From positions 1 to 6,625 of the forward strand of contig CALXVO010000066.1 in the NCBI GenBank assembly GCA_944392065.1: a stretch of DNA of 6,625 bases. The letters run 5' to 3'. Origin of the DNA: an uncultured Clostridia bacterium. GTDB taxonomy: Bacteria; Bacillota; Clostridia; TANB77; CAG-508. This document shows positions 5,302 to 6,625 of this stretch, piece after piece (the first letter of the stretch is position 1; each line of letters opens with the position of its first letter). Below the pieces are notes generated by a model. The model saw nothing but the letters and a program-made list of their open reading frames with translations. It was not told the origin of the DNA and made no database searches. A program made the position numbers and the translations under genes.

Positions 5302-5354
5302 GGGGACATACTTGGGCCCTAGTGGAAATGCCCTAGGGGACAGGTGTGTCATCG
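5302..5354 (+). repeat. Palindromic element, copy 2
   Basis: The same ends as copy 1 (GGGGACATA at 5302-5310, TGTGTCATCG at 5345-5354), one base shorter between them. The ends pair as a stem with one mismatch. Inside, CCCTAG (5317-5322) pairs with CTAGGG (5333-5338). Clear but diverged repeat of 5225-5278, offset by 76-77 bp. Confidence 0.7.
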
Positions 5355-5391
5355 TTAGAAAATAAATTTTAAATAGAGGAGGAAATAATAA

Positions 5392-5670
5392 ATGTCAAGA
5401 TCAAGCAAAAAACAACCATTTGTTGCTCCAGAGTTATTAAAGAGAGTTGAAGCAATGAATGAGAGCGGAAAAAAAGAAGTTATAAAGACATGGTCAAGAG
5501 CTTCTACAATATATCCACAAATGGTTGGACATACAATAGCTGTACATGATGGAAGAAAACATGTACCAGTATATATTTCAGAAGAAATGATAGGACATAA
5601 GTTAGGTGAATTTGCACCAACAAGAACATTTAAAGGACACTCAGGAGATAAAACAACAACAAATAAATAA
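5392..5670 (+). CDS. rpsS: Small subunit ribosomal protein S19 (uS19)
   Basis: 30S head protein that binds 16S rRNA with S13 near the decoding-side bridge. The 92-residue product has the normal length and signatures: KTWSRASTIYPQMVGHTIAV, then VHDGRKHVPVYISEEMIGHK and the family hallmark LGEFAPTRTFKGH. The N-terminus reads MSRSSKKQPFV; the usual motif here is KKGPF, so a Gly is replaced by Gln. AGGAGG (5377-5382) lies 9 nt before ATG. A short spacer follows before rplV. Confidence 0.98.
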   Translation: MSRSSKKQPFVAPELLKRVEAMNESGKKEVIKTWSRASTIYPQMVGHTIAVHDGRKHVPVYISEEMIGHKLGEFAPTRTFKGHSGDKTTTNK

Positions 5671-5697
5671 CCTATATAATAAAAGGAGGGAATGAAA

Positions 5698-6057
5698 GTG
5701 GAAGCAAAACAAGAATTAGTACCACAAGCACACGCTACTCTTAAGTATGCTAGAATTTCTTCAAGAAAAGTTAAAATTGTAGCAGATTTAATTAAGGGCA
5801 AAGATATAGACGAAGCTGTAGCAATACTTAAATATACACCAAAAGCTTCATCTGAAATGTTAGAAAAATTATTAAAATCAGCTATCGCAAATGCTGAAAA
5901 CAATCATCACATGGCACATGAAAAATTATATGTTGCTGATATTTATGCAAATCAAGGTCCAACATTAAAGAGAATAAGACCTGCAGCAAAAGGATCAGCA
6001 GTAAGAATTAGAAAAAGAACAAGCCATGTTACAATAGTATTAAAAGAGAGAGTTTAA
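5698..6057 (+). CDS. rplV: Large subunit ribosomal protein L22 (uL22)
   Basis: 50S assembly protein whose long beta-hairpin lines the exit-tunnel constriction beside L4. I choose GTG at 5698 rather than the in-frame ATG at 5692: the Shine-Dalgarno AAGGAGG (5683-5689) is 8 nt from the GTG but only 2 nt from the ATG, and the resulting (M)EAK start resembles clostridial L22. The product is 119 residues. It has KYARISSRKVKIVADLIKGK, SAIANAENN, and the hairpin GPTLKRIRPAAKGSAVRIRK (87-106), then RTSHVTIVLKERV. The two Arg of the common PRAKGRA tip are Ala96 and Ser100. There are 27 nt from rpsS and 26 nt to rpsC. Confidence 0.95.
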   Translation: MEAKQELVPQAHATLKYARISSRKVKIVADLIKGKDIDEAVAILKYTPKASSEMLEKLLKSAIANAENNHHMAHEKLYVADIYANQGPTLKRIRPAAKGSAVRIRKRTSHVTIVLKERV

Positions 6058-6083
6058 AAGAAAGGAAGGAGGACATTTACAAA

Positions 6084-6625
6084 ATGGGACAAAAAATGGA
6101 TCCACATGGATTAAGAGTAGGTATTATTAAAGACTGGAATTCAAAATGGTATGCTAATAAAAAAGATTTTGGAGATTACCTAGTAGAAGACCACAAAATC
6201 CGTGTGTATGTAAAGAAAAAATTATATACAGCTGGAATTTCTAAAATAGAAATTGAAAGAACAGCTAAATTTGTTAAAGTTAATGTTTACGCAGCTAAAC
6301 CAGGAATTATTATTGGTAAAGGCGGAAACTTAGCAGAAAGCTTAAAGACAGAATTAGAGAAAATGATTAATAAAGAAGTAAATTTAAATATAGTTGAGGT
6401 TAAAAATATAGACTTAGATGCTCAATTAGTTGCAGAAAACATAGCAGGACAATTAGAGAGAAGAATTTCTTTCAGAAGAGCTATGAAACAATGTATGCAA
6501 AAAACTATGAAATCAGGTGCTTTAGGAATTAAAACTTCAGTATCTGGAAGATTAGGTGGAGCAGATATGGCTAGAACTGAATTCTATAAAGAAGGAACTA
6601 TTCCACTTCAAACTTTAAGAGCTGA
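6084..6625 (+). CDS. rpsC: Small subunit ribosomal protein S3 (uS3), 3' end outside window
   Basis: 30S protein at the mRNA entry channel with helicase-related function. It begins MGQKMDPHGLRVGIIKDWNS, the standard S3 start, and contains the KH domain with the GKGG loop (Gly78-Gly81) in KPGIIIGKGGN. The C-terminal domain begins with QLERRISFRRAMKQ, then GALGIKTSVSGRLGGADMAR and TIPLQTLRA at the edge. About 180 codons are present; the final 30-40 are missing. AAGGAGG (6066-6072) lies 11 nt before ATG. The operon would be expected to continue with rplP and rpmC. Confidence 0.98.
   Translation, partial: MGQKMDPHGLRVGIIKDWNSKWYANKKDFGDYLVEDHKIRVYVKKKLYTAGISKIEIERTAKFVKVNVYAAKPGIIIGKGGNLAESLKTELEKMINKEVNLNIVEVKNIDLDAQLVAENIAGQLERRISFRRAMKQCMQKTMKSGALGIKTSVSGRLGGADMARTEFYKEGTIPLQTLRA

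Larger units (their letters stand above)
5177..5391 (+). other. 215-nt G+C-rich rplB-rpsS spacer
   Basis: By hand count about half of bases 5221-5360 are G or C, well above the flanking genes. Two tandem palindromic elements fill most of it; the remainder holds the rpsS Shine-Dalgarno AGGAGG (5377-5382). No ORF of note on the plus strand. There is no T-run after the hairpins, so they are not standard intrinsic terminators. Confidence 0.8.

Noticed and set aside
5692..5697. ATG at 5692 as the rplV start
   Set aside because: Only 2 nt from the Shine-Dalgarno; GTG at 5698 is spaced correctly.
5355..5903. 182-codon minus-strand ORF
   Set aside because: It runs antisense through rpsS and into rplV, which are unmistakable; its composition is that of a complement shadow.

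Overview
The window is a piece of a low-G+C (by eye about one third G+C), AT-rich bacterial chromosome. Gene order, strong AGGAGG Shine-Dalgarno sites and protein sequences point to a Firmicute of the clostridial type; I cannot name a genus.

Left part (1-1320): the minus strand carries asparaginyl-tRNA synthetase (asnS), cut off by the window start and missing about its last 45-50 residues, with its own promoter and a short leader. It is divergent from everything to its right. No str operon (rpsL, rpsG, fusA, tuf) lies directly upstream of rpsJ.

Middle and right (1340-6625): the start of the S10 ribosomal-protein operon on the plus strand, in classical order: rpsJ (S10), rplC (L3), rplD (L4), rplW (L23), rplB (L2), rpsS (S19), rplV (L22) and rpsC (S3, cut off by the window end). 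A strong promoter (TTGACT, 17 bp, TATAAT) lies about 240 nt upstream of rpsJ. Its -35 box is inside a perfect 10-bp inverted repeat. The leader contains a terminator-like hairpin whose 5' arm can also pair with upstream leader sequence, so attenuation is plausible.

The genes are ordinary; the spacing is not. Junctions rplC-rplD, rplD-rplW, rpsS-rplV and rplV-rpsC are tight (18 nt, 1-nt overlap, 27 nt, 26 nt). Three junctions are opened up: rpsJ-rplC (220 nt), rplW-rplB (544 nt) and rplB-rpsS (215 nt). Each holds a different set of repeated, hairpin-forming or complementary sequences: a G-poor 14-bp tandem repeat; a 37-bp hairpin present as two identical copies; and two tandem, G+C-rich, roughly 54-bp palindromic elements. 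These spacers are the part of the window worth following up. I see no defence system, CRISPR array, tRNA, rRNA or transposase gene.
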